The notes under the pieces were generated by a model. It had not been told where the DNA came from, made no database searches, and saw only the letters and a list, made by a program, of their open reading frames with translations. A DNA stretch of 64,000 nucleotides, from the NCBI GenBank assembly GCA_009929375.1, contig SAAO01000002.1:62001-126000 (forward strand), read 5' to 3'. The stretch is from Bacteroidia bacterium (GTDB taxonomy: Bacteria; Bacteroidota; Bacteroidia; Bacteroidales; Paludibacteraceae). Positions 61,942 to 64,000 of this stretch are shown piece by piece (the first letter of the stretch is position 1; each line of letters begins with the position of its first letter). The position numbers and the translations under genes were made by a program.

Positions 61942-63510
61942 ATGTCAGAAGACCAGAAAAAACAGCTTGAACAACAACTTTGGAACATTGCCAATACCTT
62001 ACGTGGCAAGATGAATGCGGATGAATTTAGGGATTATATTCTTGGATTCATTTTTTACAAATATCTGTCCGAAAAAATGCACCTGTATGCCGATGCTATT
62101 TTGGAGCAGGACAATATGAAATACATTGATATTGAAGAAAATTCCGATCAGGGCAAGGAATATATTGAAGCGATAAAAGAAGAATCGTTGGAAAAATTGG
62201 GTTACTTCCTTAAACCATCCGAATTGTTTAGCGAGGTGGCTAAACGTGGAAATTCCGACAAAGAGGGTGCGGATAATTTTATTTTGGAAGACCTTCAAAA
62301 AATTCTTACCAATATCGAACAAAGTACAATGGGTACTGCCAGCGAGGATGATTTTGATAATTTGTTCGAAGACTTAGACTTAACTTCTACTAAACTTGGA
62401 CGTACCGAATCCGCTAAAAACGAACTTATTTCCAAAGTACTTTACCATCTTGATAATATCGATTTTAAATTAGAAGATACCAAAGCCGATGTATTGGGCG
62501 ATGCCTACGAATACCTGATTGGACAGTTTGCCAGTGGTGCGGGTAAAAAGGCGGGTGAATTTTATACACCTCAAGAAGTAAGTATGATTTTGGCAAAGAT
62601 TGTTACCACAGGAAAAACCAAAATTAAATCGGGTTACGACCCTACTTGTGGTTCGGCTTCGTTACTATTACGATTGGCAAAGGAAACTGAAGTAAGTGAG
62701 TTTTACGGACAGGAAATGAACCGCACTACTTACAACCTTGCCCGTATGAATATGATTTTACATGGTGTACACTACCGACAATTTAACATACGACAGGAAG
62801 ATACGCTGGAACACCCACAACACTTAGACAAAAGGTTCGAAGCGGTGGTGGCTAATCCACCATTTTCGGCTCAGTGGAGTGCTAATCCATTATTTACAAC
62901 CGACGACCGTTTTAGTCAGTATGGTAAACTTGCACCAAGTAGTAAAGCGGACTTTGCCTTTGTACAACACATGATTTACCAATTGGCGGATAATGGAACT
63001 ATGGCGGTAGTTTTACCACATGGAGCGTTGTTCAGAGGTGGTGCGGAACTGCAAATCCGCCGATACCTGATTGAAGACCGTAACTATTTGGATGCGGTGA
63101 TTGGACTACCAGCCAATATATTTTACGGTACAAGTATTCCCACCTGTATTTTGGTGTTTAAAAAATGTCGTGAAACGCCTGAAGATGTATTGTTTATTGA
63201 TGCCAGTCAGTATTTCGAAAAAGTAAAAACCCAAAACGTTTTGCGCGACGAAGATATTGACCGAATTGTAAATACATATCGTGAGCGTACCGAAACCGAA
63301 AAATTCAGTAAACGGGCTACATTGAAGGAAATTGCCGACAACGATTACAACCTGAATATTCCCCGCTATGTTGATACTTTCGAAGCCGAAGACCAAATTG
63401 ATATTAATGCCATTGCCAGTGAACTTGTTGATCTTGATAAATCGATGCTGGAAACAGATAAACTGATTGCTGGATTTTGTGCGGAACTTAATATTAAAAC
63501 CCCGTTTTAA
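61942..63510 (+). CDS. hsdM: Type I restriction-modification methyltransferase subunit
   Basis: 522 aa from MSEDQKKQLEQQLWNIANTLRGKM. The N-terminal helical domain (1-160) is typical of HsdM (LWNIANTLRG...DYILGFIFYKYLSEKM). The methylase has GEFYTPQEVSMILAKI (motif X), SGYDPTCGSASLLLRL (motif I) and NPPF at 305-308 (motif IV). It methylates adenine in the bipartite target set by HsdS. hsdS starts 3 bases after its stop; hsdR should lie beyond the window. The GC content is higher than in the neighbouring island genes. Confidence 0.96.
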   Translation: MSEDQKKQLEQQLWNIANTLRGKMNADEFRDYILGFIFYKYLSEKMHLYADAILEQDNMKYIDIEENSDQGKEYIEAIKEESLEKLGYFLKPSELFSEVAKRGNSDKEGADNFILEDLQKILTNIEQSTMGTASEDDFDNLFEDLDLTSTKLGRTESAKNELISKVLYHLDNIDFKLEDTKADVLGDAYEYLIGQFASGAGKKAGEFYTPQEVSMILAKIVTTGKTKIKSGYDPTCGSASLLLRLAKETEVSEFYGQEMNRTTYNLARMNMILHGVHYRQFNIRQEDTLEHPQHLDKRFEAVVANPPFSAQWSANPLFTTDDRFSQYGKLAPSSKADFAFVQHMIYQLADNGTMAVVLPHGALFRGGAELQIRRYLIEDRNYLDAVIGLPANIFYGTSIPTCILVFKKCRETPEDVLFIDASQYFEKVKTQNVLRDEDIDRIVNTYRERTETEKFSKRATLKEIADNDYNLNIPRYVDTFEAEDQIDINAIASELVDLDKSMLETDKLIAGFCAELNIKTPF

Positions 63511-63512
63511 CT

Positions 63513-64000
63513 ATGGAAAATAAAGTACCAAAACTACGATTTCCTGAGTTTACAGGAGAGTGGGAAGAGAAAAAATTGGGGGATTTGGGTGATGTGAAGA
63601 TGTGCAGAAGAGTTTTCAATGAAGAAACTTCACCTGAAGGTGAGATTCCATTTTACAAAATTGGTTCATTTGGTAAAGAAGCAGATGCCTTTATTACCAA
63701 ACAACTATATAATGATTATCGAAAAAGGTTTTCTTTTCCAAAAAAGGGAGATATTTTAATTTCAGCAGCTGGAACTATTGGCAGAACAGTTGTTTATAAT
63801 GGTGAAGATGCTTATTATCAAGACTCTAATATTGTTTGGATTGATAATGATTACTCAACCGTTTCGAATGAGTTTTTATTTTTCATTTTTCAAATAGTGA
63901 AATATAATACTGAAGGTGGAACGATTCAACGGCTGTATAATAATATTTTGAAATCAACTAAATTCAGCTGTCCCTCCCTCTCCGAACAAACCAAAATCGC
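63513..64000 (+). CDS. hsdS: Type I restriction specificity subunit (5' part)
   Basis: The open frame starts at MENKVPKLRFPEF (63513) and runs off the window. FTGEWEEKKLGDLG is the usual HsdS opening; the first target recognition domain follows, with GDILISAAGTIGRT and SNIVWIDND, and the central conserved helix begins at LKSTKFSCPSLSEQTKIA. The sequence is markedly more AT-rich than hsdM, as expected for exchangeable recognition domains. Confidence 0.93.
   Translation, partial: MENKVPKLRFPEFTGEWEEKKLGDLGDVKMCRRVFNEETSPEGEIPFYKIGSFGKEADAFITKQLYNDYRKRFSFPKKGDILISAAGTIGRTVVYNGEDAYYQDSNIVWIDNDYSTVSNEFLFFIFQIVKYNTEGGTIQRLYNNILKSTKFSCPSLSEQTKI

Overview
The window reads as chromosomal DNA of a member of the Bacteroidota, most likely order Bacteroidales (Paludibacter/Dysgonomonas-like; the genus is inference). 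The evidence is the recurrent TAnnTTTG promoter box, C-terminal type IX secretion (T9SS) sorting tails on three secreted proteins, families typical of the phylum (DUF3078, DUF6266, RteC, ORF6N, viroplasmin-RNase HI) and the gene organisation.

Region 1 (1-24.1 kb) is mostly housekeeping: a DUF3078 outer-membrane protein, RmuC, dNTPase, a YgjP-like metallopeptidase, LolD-type ATPase, tRNA-Arg(CCU), RNase HI, a bifunctional RelA/SpoT enzyme, an NlpE-META lipoprotein, and a pta / 3-hydroxyacyl-CoA-dehydrogenase-like / ackA operon. Then come a GNAT acetyltransferase, formate-THF ligase, DnaE, thioredoxin, a secreted nuclease-like protein and a DUF6266 protein.

Region 2 (24.3-36.8 kb) is an accessory, defence-type island read almost wholly on the minus strand and edged by two different families of palindromic repeats. 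It holds a DUF5131 protein; a translationally coupled pair (DUF4365 nuclease-like protein + unknown 364-aa protein); a second overlapping pair (ABC-type AAA ATPase + small PD-(D/E)XK-like protein); and a restriction-type operon (RteC-like, 'subunit M'-like, and a 1319-aa GIY-YIG/helicase/N6-methylase chain). The restriction operon is interrupted by a REP-associated tyrosine transposase with its repeat array. Two short plus-strand units, each a textbook Bacteroidetes promoter followed by hairpin(s) and a U-tract, lie just upstream of the two pairs and look like small RNA genes. These pairs plus RNAs are the best candidates here for something undescribed.

Region 3 (37-51 kb) returns to core functions: class I fumarase, YchF, an ORF6N protein, PurN divergent from acpP-fabF-rnc, an acyl-CoA synthetase, a DUF2582 winged helix, and a large DUF6055 metalloprotease-like T9SS protein.

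Region 4 (about 51.1 kb to the end) is the left part of an integrative element: a tRNA-like att remnant, tyrosine integrase, an unknown coupled gene, an excisionase-like HTH protein, a ParB-DNA methyltransferase fusion, small unknown genes, a replication-type wHTH protein with palindromes downstream, a beta-helix T9SS protein as cargo, an SRAP (YedK) protein with the remnant of a second copy, and a type I restriction system (hsdM, then hsdS cut by the window end).
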